This document shows positions 33,690-43,614 of a stretch of DNA of 64,000 nucleotides, one piece after another. The DNA comes from Parageobacillus caldoxylosilyticus NBRC 107762 (GTDB lineage: Bacteria > Bacillota > Bacilli > Bacillales > Anoxybacillaceae). The position numbers and the translations under genes were made by a program. Positions within the stretch are counted from its first letter, which is position 1; each line of letters starts with the position of its first letter. The notes under the pieces were generated by a model. The model made no database searches. It was not told the origin of the DNA and saw nothing but the letters and a program-made list of their open reading frames with translations. The stretch spans positions 1-64,000 of the forward strand of contig NZ_BAWO01000022.1 in assembly GCF_000632715.1 (NCBI RefSeq), in the 5' to 3' direction.

Positions 33690-34313
33690 ATGGACATCGA
33701 AACAATAAAACATTGGTTTACTCTCGAAAACGTACTATTGGTTCTGGAACAATACCGCTCTTTTGGAGTGCTTCCAGGAATTGTGGCAACATTGTTGGAA
33801 TCATTTTTTCCCATCTTGCCAATGTTTATATTTGTGATGGCTAATGCGGCTGCATTTGGCTTATGGAAGGGATTTTTGATTTCTTGGATTGGTGCCTGCC
33901 TCGGTTCAATTCTCGTTTTTTGGCTGACGCGAAAAATCGGACAGAAACGCTTTTTTCGTTTTGTCAGCCGCCACCGGAAAGTTAGAAAGTTTATGTATTG
34001 GATTGAAAGACATGGTTTTGGCCCCGTGTTTTTGTTATATTGTTTTCCCTTCACCCCATCAGCGGTGGTAAACATTGTCGCGGGATTGTCACGGATCAGC
34101 CGGCAGCAGTTTGTTTTAGCGGTATTATTAGGGAAAATGGTTATGATTTTTACCATTAGTTTTATCGGTTATGACATTGCGGCGCTTGTGAAGCAACCGC
34201 TGCGCACGATCGCGATTGCAGTTGTCATTATATTGTTATGGTACACGGGAAAAAGGGTGGAAGCGAGATTTTCGCTTACTGAGAAACAGAGCAATGAGGG
34301 AGGCGCAGAATGA
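33690..34313 (+). CDS. yhjE: DedA/TVP38-type membrane protein YhjE
   Basis: This 207-residue protein of the SNARE-associated/DedA (TVP38) family has about five membrane segments, including LPGIVATLLESFFPILPMF and the hallmark LYCFPFTPSAVVNIVAGLS. Family members flip lipids or support membrane and cell-wall homeostasis. It matches B. subtilis YhjE. GGGGAG precedes the ATG. The stop overlaps the ATG of the signal peptidase gene (ATGA), so the two form an operon, as in B. subtilis yhjE-sipV. Bases 33505-33689 before it hold only an unsupported minus-strand frame. Confidence 0.87.
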   Translation: MDIETIKHWFTLENVLLVLEQYRSFGVLPGIVATLLESFFPILPMFIFVMANAAAFGLWKGFLISWIGACLGSILVFWLTRKIGQKRFFRFVSRHRKVRKFMYWIERHGFGPVFLLYCFPFTPSAVVNIVAGLSRISRQQFVLAVLLGKMVMIFTISFIGYDIAALVKQPLRTIAIAVVIILLWYTGKRVEARFSLTEKQSNEGGAE

Positions 34314-34873
34314 CAGGTGATGGGAAAATGAAGAAAAACGAAAGACGGTGGCGCAGGCTGGCTCTTTTTGCTGGGGTGCTTGCGGTGATTTTCATTCGGC
34401 TTTTTTGCTTCACCAATTATATGGTGGAAGGAAAATCGATGATGCCGACATTACAGGAAGGAAATTTGCTCATCGTCAACAAGCTAAGTTATCATATCGG
34501 GCATATTCAGCGGTTTGATGTCATTGTTTTTCATGCCAATAAAAAAGAAGATTACGTCAAACGCGTCATCGGGCTTCCAGGCGATCAAATCGCCTATAAA
34601 AACGATGTGCTGTACATTAATGGAAGAAAAGTCAATGAACCCTATTTGCAGCCATATAAGCAAAAATTGATTGACGGAAAGCTGACAGGAGATTTTACGT
34701 TAGAGGAACTGACAGGGAAAAAAAGGGTGCCGGAAGGATACATTTTTGTCCTTGGTGATAACCGGCTAAGCAGCTGGGACAGCCGCCATTTTGGATTCGT
34801 GAAAATCAGTCAGGTAGTAGGGAAAGTAGATTTGCGCTACTGGCCTGTGCGGCAGTTCGCAGTCCAGTTTTAA
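34310..34873 (+). CDS. sipV: Type I signal peptidase (SipV-like)
   Basis: This 187-residue enzyme removes signal peptides from secreted proteins at the outer face of the membrane. It has one N-terminal helix (LALFAGVLAVIFIRLFCF), the catalytic Ser in VEGKSMMPTL, the catalytic Lys in YVKRVIGLPGD, and the conserved VLGDNRLSSWDSRHFG. The Ser-Asp/Asn-Ser order is that of Bacillus Sip enzymes. It is placed as sipV by synteny with yhjE; which Sip paralog it best matches is not certain. GGGAGG precedes the ATG, which overlaps yhjE. Confidence 0.92.
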   Translation: MTGDGKMKKNERRWRRLALFAGVLAVIFIRLFCFTNYMVEGKSMMPTLQEGNLLIVNKLSYHIGHIQRFDVIVFHANKKEDYVKRVIGLPGDQIAYKNDVLYINGRKVNEPYLQPYKQKLIDGKLTGDFTLEELTGKKRVPEGYIFVLGDNRLSSWDSRHFGFVKISQVVGKVDLRYWPVRQFAVQF

Positions 34874-35128
34874 TGAAAAAGCGGGGAACATAAAAACCGT
34901 CAATGAATGGGATGTTTGGCAGGTTATCTCGTCATGCGTGCCGTTTGCAATATCATTTTCAAAAGAACTAGAAAAGGTATTCAGCGATGCAAATTGCGCG
35001 TGGATGCCTTTTCTTCTTTCACCGAATGGAAAATAAAACGTGTTGCGATAGCAGTGCTTTCCTTTTACACTGGTTACGTAGGAATGGAAAGGGAAGCGCA
35101 CTTTTTTCTTCCGAAACACGAACATATG
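34874..35128. other. Intergenic, no gene found
   Basis: This gap between the signal peptidase and addB holds open frames on both strands, but none has a ribosome binding site or a recognisable product. No clear terminator for the yhjE-sipV operon was found. Confidence 0.5.
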
Positions 35129-35137
35129 TGCTAAAAT
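35129..35137 (+). promoter_or_regulatory. Promoter of the addB operon
   Basis: TGCTAAAAT is an extended -10 with no good -35, about 33 bp before addB. Confidence 0.5.
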
Positions 35138-35169
35138 GAAGGAAATAATGGAAAATGAAGGTGATATCC

Positions 35170-38100
35170 ATGTCGCTTCGATTTCTGCTGGGAAGATCAG
35201 GAAGCGGAAAAACGGCAACGTGCTTAAATGAAATTCGCCGCAAATTGCAAGAAGAGCCGAAAGGAAAACCGATTATTTATCTTGTCCCGGAACAAATGAC
35301 GTTTCAATCCGAATACGCGTTGATACATACACCTGGAATTGGCGGAATGATCCGCGCACAAGTATTTAGTTTTACACGGCTAGCGTGGCGGGTCTTGCAG
35401 GAAACGGGTGGAATGAACCGATATCATATTAACGATGTTGGCATGCAGATGATGATCCGCAAAATTGTGGAACATCGCAAGCAGCAACTGCAATTATTTG
35501 GACGCGCGGTTGATAAAACCGGTTTTATTCAACAGCTTTACGACATGATTACGGAGTGTAAACGGTATTGCCTTACCCCACAGCAGCTCCGCCAACACGC
35601 ACAAGAGTTGGAGGAACATCGAAAAAAGCCCGCTGAAAAAGTGCTGGCAGATAAGTTAAATGATATATCGATGATTTATGAGGAACTGGAAAAAAGTTTA
35701 GCCAATCACTATATCGATTCGGAAGACTATTTGCGGCTGCTTGCGGAAAAAATTCCGCAATCGCGCTACTTGCGCGACGCCGAGATTTATGTGGACGGCT
35801 TTCATCAATTTACCCCGCAGGAGTATATGGTGCTTGAGCAGCTGTTGATTCATTGCCGTCGCGTCACCGTTTCGTTGACGGTGGATGCGCCTTATGACGA
35901 ACGGCTGCCAAACGAATTGCATCTCTTTTATTTAACGGCAAAAACATACCATGACATTCGCGAAATAGCGCTGTTAAATGGGGTTGCGATCGAAGATCCG
36001 GTAGTGCTAGAAGGAAATAGACGCCACCAAGAAACAGAACTCGCCCATCTTGAAGCGCATTATCATGATCGCCCCGCCGTTGTCTATTCGGAAAAGAGCG
36101 ATGCGATTTGCGTGTATGAAGCGGCAAACCGCCGGGCAGAAATCGAGGCGATCGCGCGGGAAATCGTTCATCTTGTCCGCGACAAAGGCTACTGCTATCG
36201 TGATATCGCCGTCATCGTCCGCAATACGGAAGCATATCGCGATTTCATTAAAACGATTTTTTCCGATTTTCATATTCCATATTTTATGGACGAAAAAGAG
36301 CCGATGCGCCATCACCCGCTCATTGAATTGCTACGGGCAAGCATGGAAATTGTGACGTCGCGGTGGCGTTATGAAGCAGTGTTCCGCGCGATTAAGACCG
36401 ATTTGCTGTTTCCGGTTGGCGAAGATGTAGCCGCGCTGCGCGAAGCGATGGACAAGCTGGAAAATTACGTGCTCGCGTACGGCGTGAAAGGGGACAAATG
36501 GACGAACGGCGAACGTTGGACATACCGTCGCTACCAGGCATTAGAAGGGTTGGCGATTCCGCAGACGGACGAAGAGAAGCAATATGAAGAAAAGCTGAAT
36601 CAATGGCGCGAGATGGTGGCATCTCCGCTTCTACGGCTCGAGCGCCGCATGCGGCGGGCAAAAGACGGACGAGGCCTTTGCGAAGCGGTTTATCTATTTT
36701 TAGAAGAATTGCAAATTCCTAAAAAGCTGGAGAACATGAGCAAGGCGGCACAAGAGCAGGGAAAACTCGTCGAAGCAAGACATCATGAACAAGTATGGAA
36801 CGCGGTGATCGATTTGCTCAACCAGTACGTGGAAATGCTAGGGGATGAAACGCTCCCTGTTACGGAGTTTGCGAACATTATTGAAACGGGTCTCGACCGT
36901 CTTGAATTTGCGCTTGTCCCGCCGGCAATGGATCAAGTGATTATCGCGCAGCTGGATCGCTCGCGCCTCATCGATATCAAATGTGCATTTGTGATCGGAG
37001 TCAATGACGGGGTGATTCCGGCCAAAGCAAAAGAAGACGGGTTGATCGCCGAGGCGGAGCGGCAGCTATTGCACGAGCTGGGCGCGCGAGTAGCTCCGGG
37101 CGGGAGAGAGCAATTATTTTATGAACCTTTTTTCATCTATTTGGCATTAACGTGTCCAAGCGAACGCCTATATGTCACTTATCCGCTTGCCAATGAAGAA
37201 GGAAAAGCACTGCCGCCTTCGATCGTCATCAAGCATCTGGCTGATTTATTTCCGTATTTGCAAAAGCGTGTATGTGGAAATGATCCGCTCGATGCAGCGC
37301 CTGCGGAACAAGCATCGTTTGTGACCGCACCACGCGCGACGCAAACTTATCTCGTCGCACAGCTTCAGGCATGGAAGCGCAATTATTCCATTGCCCCGCT
37401 ATGGTGGGATGTATACAACTTTTTCATCAGCGACTCAAATTGGAGAAAACAGGTGCAAAAAGCAATCTCCGGGCTATTTTATACAAATGAAACAGCGCCG
37501 TTGAAAAAAGAAATCAGCAAGCGGCTGTATGGAAAAAAAATCCAAGCCAGCGTATCGCGCATGGAACAATTTCAAAAATGCCCGTTTTCCCATTTTGCTT
37601 CCCACGGTTTACGCCTAAAGGAGCGAACCGTCTTCCGGCTTGAAGCTCCGGACATCGGCCAGCTGTTCCATTCTGCGCTGAAAATGATATCCGACCGCCT
37701 GCGCGAAGCAAACACTGATTGGCGCCATTTATCCAAACAGCAATGCGAGCGGCTGTCCATCGAAGCGGTGGAGCAGGTCGCACCACTCATTCAGCAAAAG
37801 GTATTATTCAGCTCGAATCGCTACTACTATATGAAGCGGAAACTGCAAAACGTCATCGCCAGAACGGCGCATGTGCTAAGCGAGCACGCACGGGCAAGCG
37901 GCTTTGTGCCGGTCGGTTTGGAGCTGGAGTTCGGCCCTAACGGCGTGCTTCCGCCACTATCGTTCCGTCTTCCTGATGGCACCGTGATGGAACTGGTCGG
38001 ACGAATTGACCGCGTCGATAAAGCGGAGAGTTCAAGAGGGGTTTTATTGCGCGTAATTGACTATAAATCTAGCGCCAAAACGCTAGATTTAACGGAAGTA

Positions 38101-38670
38101 TACTATGGTCTCGCCTTGCAGATGCTTACGTACTTGGATATTGTGCTGACGTATGCCGAACAGCTGGTCGGCCAAGAAGCTTTCCCTGCCGGCATCCTTT
38201 ATTTCCATGTGCACAATCCGATGATAAAAAGCAATCAATTCCTGCAAGATGAAAAAGAAATCGAGAAAAAGCTGCTCGAGCAGTTTAAAATGCGAGGTCT
38301 GCTGCTAGAAGACGCGGAGGCCATCCGCTTGATGGATATGCACATCGAAGAAGGCAAATGGTCGCTCGTCGTTCCCGCACAAATTACAAAAAAAGGTGCG
38401 ATTCATTCGAAATCTTCTGTTGTCAGTGAAACAGATTTCGCCTATCTGCGCCAGCATATTCGCCAGCTGTTCCAAATGATTGGCATACAAATTGTGGACG
38501 GGGCCGTTGATATCGCTCCGTACAAGCTAAAGGAACAAACTCCTTGCGAATTCTGCCCGTTTAAGCCGGTTTGCCAGTTTGACGAATCATTCCTAGGCAA
38601 TCGTTACCGGCTGTTAACGCCGCAGGACAATCAGGCGATCATGAAAAAATTATCGGAAGGGAAGGACTGA
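35170..38670 (+). CDS. addB: AddB subunit of the AddAB helicase-nuclease
   Basis: AddB (1166 residues) works with AddA to unwind and trim double-strand DNA ends up to a Chi site for RecA repair. Walker A is GRSGSGKTAT near the N-terminus. The C-terminal nuclease domain has VGRIDRVD and LRVIDYKSSAKTLD. Four iron-sulfur Cys match the family spacing: Cys804 (FQKCPFSHF), then Cys1126, Cys1129 and Cys1135 (CEFCPFKPVC). The ATG at 35170 follows AAGGTGAT; the open frame begins five codons earlier. AddA starts 1 nt after the stop. Confidence 0.96.
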   Translation: MSLRFLLGRSGSGKTATCLNEIRRKLQEEPKGKPIIYLVPEQMTFQSEYALIHTPGIGGMIRAQVFSFTRLAWRVLQETGGMNRYHINDVGMQMMIRKIVEHRKQQLQLFGRAVDKTGFIQQLYDMITECKRYCLTPQQLRQHAQELEEHRKKPAEKVLADKLNDISMIYEELEKSLANHYIDSEDYLRLLAEKIPQSRYLRDAEIYVDGFHQFTPQEYMVLEQLLIHCRRVTVSLTVDAPYDERLPNELHLFYLTAKTYHDIREIALLNGVAIEDPVVLEGNRRHQETELAHLEAHYHDRPAVVYSEKSDAICVYEAANRRAEIEAIAREIVHLVRDKGYCYRDIAVIVRNTEAYRDFIKTIFSDFHIPYFMDEKEPMRHHPLIELLRASMEIVTSRWRYEAVFRAIKTDLLFPVGEDVAALREAMDKLENYVLAYGVKGDKWTNGERWTYRRYQALEGLAIPQTDEEKQYEEKLNQWREMVASPLLRLERRMRRAKDGRGLCEAVYLFLEELQIPKKLENMSKAAQEQGKLVEARHHEQVWNAVIDLLNQYVEMLGDETLPVTEFANIIETGLDRLEFALVPPAMDQVIIAQLDRSRLIDIKCAFVIGVNDGVIPAKAKEDGLIAEAERQLLHELGARVAPGGREQLFYEPFFIYLALTCPSERLYVTYPLANEEGKALPPSIVIKHLADLFPYLQKRVCGNDPLDAAPAEQASFVTAPRATQTYLVAQLQAWKRNYSIAPLWWDVYNFFISDSNWRKQVQKAISGLFYTNETAPLKKEISKRLYGKKIQASVSRMEQFQKCPFSHFASHGLRLKERTVFRLEAPDIGQLFHSALKMISDRLREANTDWRHLSKQQCERLSIEAVEQVAPLIQQKVLFSSNRYYYMKRKLQNVIARTAHVLSEHARASGFVPVGLELEFGPNGVLPPLSFRLPDGTVMELVGRIDRVDKAESSRGVLLRVIDYKSSAKTLDLTEVYYGLALQMLTYLDIVLTYAEQLVGQEAFPAGILYFHVHNPMIKSNQFLQDEKEIEKKLLEQFKMRGLLLEDAEAIRLMDMHIEEGKWSLVVPAQITKKGAIHSKSSVVSETDFAYLRQHIRQLFQMIGIQIVDGAVDIAPYKLKEQTPCEFCPFKPVCQFDESFLGNRYRLLTPQDNQAIMKKLSEGKD

Positions 38671-38671
38671 A

Positions 38672-41600
38672 ATGAACGTCACGTTTCGCCCGAAGCCGGC
38701 AGAAAGCCGTTGGACCGATGAACAGTGGAAAGCGATTGTCGCCGGCGGACAGGACATTCTTGTCGCGGCAGCGGCGGGATCCGGAAAGACCGCTGTGCTT
38801 GTCGAACGGATTATCCAAAAAATAACGGCGGAAGAAGATCCTATCGATGTAGACCGGCTGCTTGTTGTTACATTTACGAACGCGGCGGCGGCAGAAATGA
38901 AAGCAAGAATTGCTGAAGCGCTTGAACGTGAGCTGGAGAAGCAGCCAAACTCGCTCCATTTGCGGCGGCAGCTCAGCTTATTAAACCGCGCTTCGATTTC
39001 GACGATCCATTCTTTCTGTTTGGATGTGATTCGCAAATATTATTATTTCATTGACTTGGATCCTGTATTTCGCATCGCCGATGATACAGAAATCGAATTG
39101 CTGAAAGAGGAAGTGATGGAAGAGCTGCTCGAGGAGGAATACGGCAAGACCGATAATGAGCTGTTTTTCGATGTGGTAGACCGCTATACAGGGGACCGGA
39201 GCGATGCCGAACTGCAGGAGATGATTTTAGCAATCTATGAATTTTCCCGCTCGCATCCAGAACCGCAGCAATGGCTCGATCAGTTGGCCGCCATGTATGA
39301 CATCGAGGAAAATGCATCGGTGGCAGAGCTTCCATATTATTCTTATTTGAAAAAATACGTAACGATGGAGCTGTCTGCGGCAAAACGGTTCATTACAAGG
39401 GCGCTTCATTTGACGAACTTGCCGGGAGGACCGCTGCCGTACGCGGAAAACTATCGCAGTGATTTGCAGTTTATTCATCATTTAGAAACGTTGTTAGAGC
39501 AGTCATGGGACGAGCTGTATGAAGCGCTGCAGGCTTTGTCGCTATCGCGGTTGAATTCGTGCCGCGGCAATGAGTACGACCCGCAATTGATCGAAGAAGC
39601 GAAATCATTGCGCGAACAGGCGAAAAAGAAGCTGGAATTGCTGCGCGATAACGTCTTTTCCCTTCGTCCAGCCACATGGCTTCGGCATATGCGCGAGATG
39701 AAGCCGGTTGTCGAAACGATTGTGCGCTTGGTCAAGCGCTTTGCGGAAATGTTTCAGTCATATAAGCGGGAAAAGGGGATTGTCGATTTTTCCGATTTGG
39801 AGCATTATTGTTTGCAAATTTTACGCCATCCAGACTCCCCAGATGGACAGTGGCTTCCTTCCGATGCGGCTTTAGATTACCGTGCACAGTTTGCCGAAGT
39901 GCTTGTTGATGAGTATCAAGATACGAATATGGTGCAGGAGGCCATCTTGCAGCTGGTTAAAAAAGGAAATGAACACACAGGAGATTTATTTATGGTCGGC
40001 GACGTCAAACAGTCGATTTATCGTTTCCGTTTGGCAGAACCGCTGTTGTTTTTAAGCAAATATAAACGGTTCACACCAGACGGAAGCCAATCAGGAATGA
40101 AAATTGATTTAGCGTGCAACTTTCGCAGCCGCTCCGAAGTGCTGCATGGGACCAACTTTATCTTTCAGCAAATCATGGACGAGAACGTCGGCGAGATGGA
40201 TTATGATGAAGCGGCACAATTAAAATATGGAGCCACTGACTATCCTGATTACGAGCAGGCTGTTCCGGAATTCATCATCGTAGACCGAAGCAGCAAAGAT
40301 GGGGAAGAAACGGAAGAATGGAATGCCGGCGACTTGGCGCTGTCGGAACTTGAAGCGCGCGTGATGGCGAAAAAAATAAAGGAAATCGTTTCCAAGCCGT
40401 TTTATGTGTATGACCGCAACATAAAACAAATGCGCCGCGCGATGTATCGGGATATTGTCATTTTGCTGCGGTCGATGACAAACGCGCCGCAGATCATTGA
40501 AGAATTTCGCGCGCATGGCATTCCGGTGTATGCGGACTTATCTTCCGGCTATTTTCAGGCGACGGAAATATCGATTATGCTGTCTCTGTTAAAAGTGGTC
40601 GACAATCCGTATCAAGATATACCGCTTGCCGCCGTGTTGCGTTCGCCGATCGTCGGCTTAAACGAAAATGAGTTAGCGCTGATTCGCATTAGCGATAAAA
40701 AAGGGACATTTTATGAGGCAATGATGGCCTTTTTACAGAAACCGGCAGAGAGTACAGAAGAAGAAAGGCTGCAGGAAAAATTGCGTTCGTTTGTCGAACA
40801 ATTACAACAATGGCGGTCGATGGCGCGGCAGCGTTCACTGGCCGATGTGATTTGGCAGCTGTATCGGGATACGCAGTTTTACGATTTTGTCGGCGCCCTG
40901 CCTGGAGGAAAACAGCGGCAGGCGAATTTGCGCGCTCTTTATGACCGAGCCCGCCAATATGAGACAACGTCGTTCCGCGGATTGTTCCGTTTTTTGCGGT
41001 TTATCGAGCGCCTGCAAGAACGGGGGGATGATTTGGGCGCGGCACGCACCCTTGGCGAGCAAGAAGATGTTGTGCGGATGATGACGATCCACGGCAGCAA
41101 AGGGCTCGAATTTCCGATCGTGTTTGTAGCCGGATTAGCCCGCCCGTTTCATATGCGCGATTTACACGGCCCATATTTGCTTGATAAAGAACTCGGCTTT
41201 GCTTCGCGCTTTGTGGATCCGAAGCTGCGCATCAGTTATCCGACATTGCCGCAAATGGCGATCCGGGAGAAAAAACGGCTTGACTTTTTGGCGGAAGAAA
41301 TGCGGATTTTATATGTGGCGTTAACAAGAGCGAAAGAAAAATTGTATTTAGTCGCTGCCGTAAAAGATGCGGAAAAAGAAATAGCCAAATGGAAAAGCGC
41401 CGCAACGGAAGAAGGATGGCTCTTGCCTGATGATGTCCGCGCTTCCGCCCGCTGTTATTTAGATTGGATCGGAAGAGCGCTTATCCGCCATCGCGATGGA
41501 AAGCGGCTGGCGGATGTGCCCGGTGTGTGCGAAAAAATCGCTTTCCACCCGTCCACCTGGCATATGGAAGTCATTCCGGCGAGTCAGTTAAACGATGAAA

Positions 41601-42406
41601 ATGCGGAAGCGGACCAGGCAAATGAACAAATAATGTCTGCGCTAAAAAAGGGAGATCCGGTCCCGAACATAGGGGAACGGAAAGAGGAAATAGAGCGCCT
41701 TCTTTCGTGGCGGTACGCGTATGAAAAAGAAACGATGGTGCGTGCCAAGCAAACGGTATCGGAGTTAAAGCGGCAGCGCGACATTTTCGGAGAAAACGCG
41801 GACCGGCTGCTGCTTCAGCACACTTTCGCGCCGATTTTTGAACGTCCGCTGTTTATGCAGGAGAAAAAATTGACACCGGCGGAAAAAGGGACGGCAATGC
41901 ATATCATTATGCAGCATGTAGACATAACCGCACCGGTTACTGAATCGTCTGTTCGCGAGCAAATCGCAAAGCTCGTGCAACGGGAGCTGCTGACCCATGA
42001 ACAGGCGGAAGCGATCGATGTTTCCAGCGTTGTCGCGTTTTTCGCAACAGACATTGGTCAGCGCTTGTGTGCCGCTGCCGAAGTGTACCGCGAAGTTCCG
42101 TTTAGCTTCGCGCTTTCGGCCAAAGAAGTATACGGCGAAGGCATTGGTGAAGAAAGACAAGTGTTGGTGCAAGGGGTGATTGACTGCCTGTTTGCCGACG
42201 AAAAGGGGCTTGTCTTAATCGATTTTAAAACGGATACGGTCACCAATCGGTTTGACGGCGGATGGAGTGAAGCGAAGCAGGTGATTATATCCCGATATGA
42301 AACACAAATGCGTTTATACCGTCGCGCTGTCGAACAAATTTGGCGCACCCGTGTTGATGAATGCTATTTATATTTATTTGATGGATCGCATCTTCTTTCC
42401 GTTTAA
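38672..42406 (+). CDS. addA: AddA helicase-nuclease subunit
   Basis: AddA (1244 residues) is the UvrD-like 3'-5' helicase with a RecB-type nuclease. Walker A AAAAGSGKTAVL is near residue 38, the Walker B motif VLVDEYQDTN is near residue 412, and helicase motif FLAEEMRILYVALTRAKEKLYL is in the C-terminal third. The nuclease motif is VLIDFKTDTV, with Asp1184. GGAAGG precedes the ATG, and addB ends just before it. AddAB and the downstream SbcCD together form the local double-strand-break block; the same order occurs in B. subtilis. Confidence 0.96.
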   Translation: MNVTFRPKPAESRWTDEQWKAIVAGGQDILVAAAAGSGKTAVLVERIIQKITAEEDPIDVDRLLVVTFTNAAAAEMKARIAEALERELEKQPNSLHLRRQLSLLNRASISTIHSFCLDVIRKYYYFIDLDPVFRIADDTEIELLKEEVMEELLEEEYGKTDNELFFDVVDRYTGDRSDAELQEMILAIYEFSRSHPEPQQWLDQLAAMYDIEENASVAELPYYSYLKKYVTMELSAAKRFITRALHLTNLPGGPLPYAENYRSDLQFIHHLETLLEQSWDELYEALQALSLSRLNSCRGNEYDPQLIEEAKSLREQAKKKLELLRDNVFSLRPATWLRHMREMKPVVETIVRLVKRFAEMFQSYKREKGIVDFSDLEHYCLQILRHPDSPDGQWLPSDAALDYRAQFAEVLVDEYQDTNMVQEAILQLVKKGNEHTGDLFMVGDVKQSIYRFRLAEPLLFLSKYKRFTPDGSQSGMKIDLACNFRSRSEVLHGTNFIFQQIMDENVGEMDYDEAAQLKYGATDYPDYEQAVPEFIIVDRSSKDGEETEEWNAGDLALSELEARVMAKKIKEIVSKPFYVYDRNIKQMRRAMYRDIVILLRSMTNAPQIIEEFRAHGIPVYADLSSGYFQATEISIMLSLLKVVDNPYQDIPLAAVLRSPIVGLNENELALIRISDKKGTFYEAMMAFLQKPAESTEEERLQEKLRSFVEQLQQWRSMARQRSLADVIWQLYRDTQFYDFVGALPGGKQRQANLRALYDRARQYETTSFRGLFRFLRFIERLQERGDDLGAARTLGEQEDVVRMMTIHGSKGLEFPIVFVAGLARPFHMRDLHGPYLLDKELGFASRFVDPKLRISYPTLPQMAIREKKRLDFLAEEMRILYVALTRAKEKLYLVAAVKDAEKEIAKWKSAATEEGWLLPDDVRASARCYLDWIGRALIRHRDGKRLADVPGVCEKIAFHPSTWHMEVIPASQLNDENAEADQANEQIMSALKKGDPVPNIGERKEEIERLLSWRYAYEKETMVRAKQTVSELKRQRDIFGENADRLLLQHTFAPIFERPLFMQEKKLTPAEKGTAMHIIMQHVDITAPVTESSVREQIAKLVQRELLTHEQAEAIDVSSVVAFFATDIGQRLCAAAEVYREVPFSFALSAKEVYGEGIGEERQVLVQGVIDCLFADEKGLVLIDFKTDTVTNRFDGGWSEAKQVIISRYETQMRLYRRAVEQIWRTRVDECYLYLFDGSHLLSV

Positions 42407-42432
42407 AAAATGGTAAAAGGGGGAGGGCAGTG

Positions 42433-43614
42433 ATGCGCATTTTGCATACCGCGGACTGGCATTTGGGGAGAACGCTGGAAGGAAGAAGCCGGCTGCCGGA
42501 GCAGGAGCAGTTTTTAGATGAACTAGCGGACATCGTTGAGCAAGAAAACATTGATGTCATATTAATGGCAGGCGATGTGTTTGATTCGGTAAATCCTCCG
42601 GTAGCGGCGGAACAGTTGTTTTACGAAAGCCTTGCTCGCCTTTCCGACAAAGGAAAACGGCCGATCGCGGTGATCGCCGGCAACCACGATCACCCGGAGC
42701 GCATTAGCGCGGCGCGCGCTTTACTCGATGATTACAACATCTTTTTGCTCGGTTGGCCGGATACGTCCGTCTATCGTATTGATGTGCCGGCGTGCAACGA
42801 AACGATGCTACTTGCCCCGCTTGCCTATCCGTCCGAATCGCGCTTGGCGCAACTGCTGTCAAAAGAACATTCCGAGGCGGCACTACGCGATCGGTATGAT
42901 GAGCGAATCCGCCAGTTATTTGCCGTCATGGCCGCTTCTTTTACGGAAAAGACGGTTAATATCGCCATGAGCCACCTTTATGTGGCGGGAGGAAGCACCT
43001 CGGATTCGGAGCGGCCGATCGAGGTCGGAGGCGCTTATACAGTAGCTGCGACAAGCCTGCCAAAACAAGCGCAGTATGTTGCGCTCGGCCATTTGCACCG
43101 GCCGCAGGATGTCAAACGCGCAGAAACGGCGGCCCGCTACTCGGGATCCCCGCTTGCCTATAGCTTTTCCGAATCGGGCTATGCTAAATCGGTGACGATC
43201 GTCGATGTAAAGCCGGGAGCAAAAGCGGCCGTTTCGGAAATTCCGCTCTCTTCCGGCAAGCCGCTTGTGAGATGGAAGGCGACGGACGGGCTTATGCAAG
43301 TGTACCGCTGGTGTGAGGAAGGAAAAGACGCGTCGAGTTGGATTGATTTAGAGATCCACCTTTCCGAGCCGCTGACAATGGAAGAAATTTACCGTCTGCG
43401 CAAGCTGCATCCCGGTTTTGTACATATTCGTCCAGTTTTCCCAGATAAAGAAGAGCATGACACCGGTGTAAAACAAGAGCAATTGTCATTAGAGGAAATG
43501 TTCCGCCGCTTTTATGAACGCCAAACGGGCGGGCATAAACCGGATGACGAGCTTGTCCGCCTCTTTTTAGAGCTGGTGGCGGACGGGGAAGAAGAGGGGG
43601 AGACGGAAGAATGA
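42433..43614 (+). CDS. sbcD: Nuclease SbcD
   Basis: SbcD (393 residues) is the Mre11-type nuclease that cuts hairpins and protein-blocked DNA ends with SbcC. Metallophosphoesterase motifs are HTADWHLGR, MAGDVFD, AGNHDHPER and, later, ALGHLHRPQ. I chose the ATG at 42433 (5 nt from GGGGGAGGG) over the GTG at 42430. The last codons overlap the sbcC start by 4 bp. It follows addA by 26 bp and is likely in the same transcript. Confidence 0.95.
   Translation: MRILHTADWHLGRTLEGRSRLPEQEQFLDELADIVEQENIDVILMAGDVFDSVNPPVAAEQLFYESLARLSDKGKRPIAVIAGNHDHPERISAARALLDDYNIFLLGWPDTSVYRIDVPACNETMLLAPLAYPSESRLAQLLSKEHSEAALRDRYDERIRQLFAVMAASFTEKTVNIAMSHLYVAGGSTSDSERPIEVGGAYTVAATSLPKQAQYVALGHLHRPQDVKRAETAARYSGSPLAYSFSESGYAKSVTIVDVKPGAKAAVSEIPLSSGKPLVRWKATDGLMQVYRWCEEGKDASSWIDLEIHLSEPLTMEEIYRLRKLHPGFVHIRPVFPDKEEHDTGVKQEQLSLEEMFRRFYERQTGGHKPDDELVRLFLELVADGEEEGETEE

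Noticed and set aside
33512-34156. Minus-strand open frame of 214 codons opposite yhjE
   Set aside because: It is a shadow of yhjE, without a ribosome binding site or recognisable product.
34907-35134. Plus-strand open frame of 75 codons before addB
   Set aside because: No ribosome binding site, no known product, and a long minus-strand frame overlaps it. Treated as non-coding.
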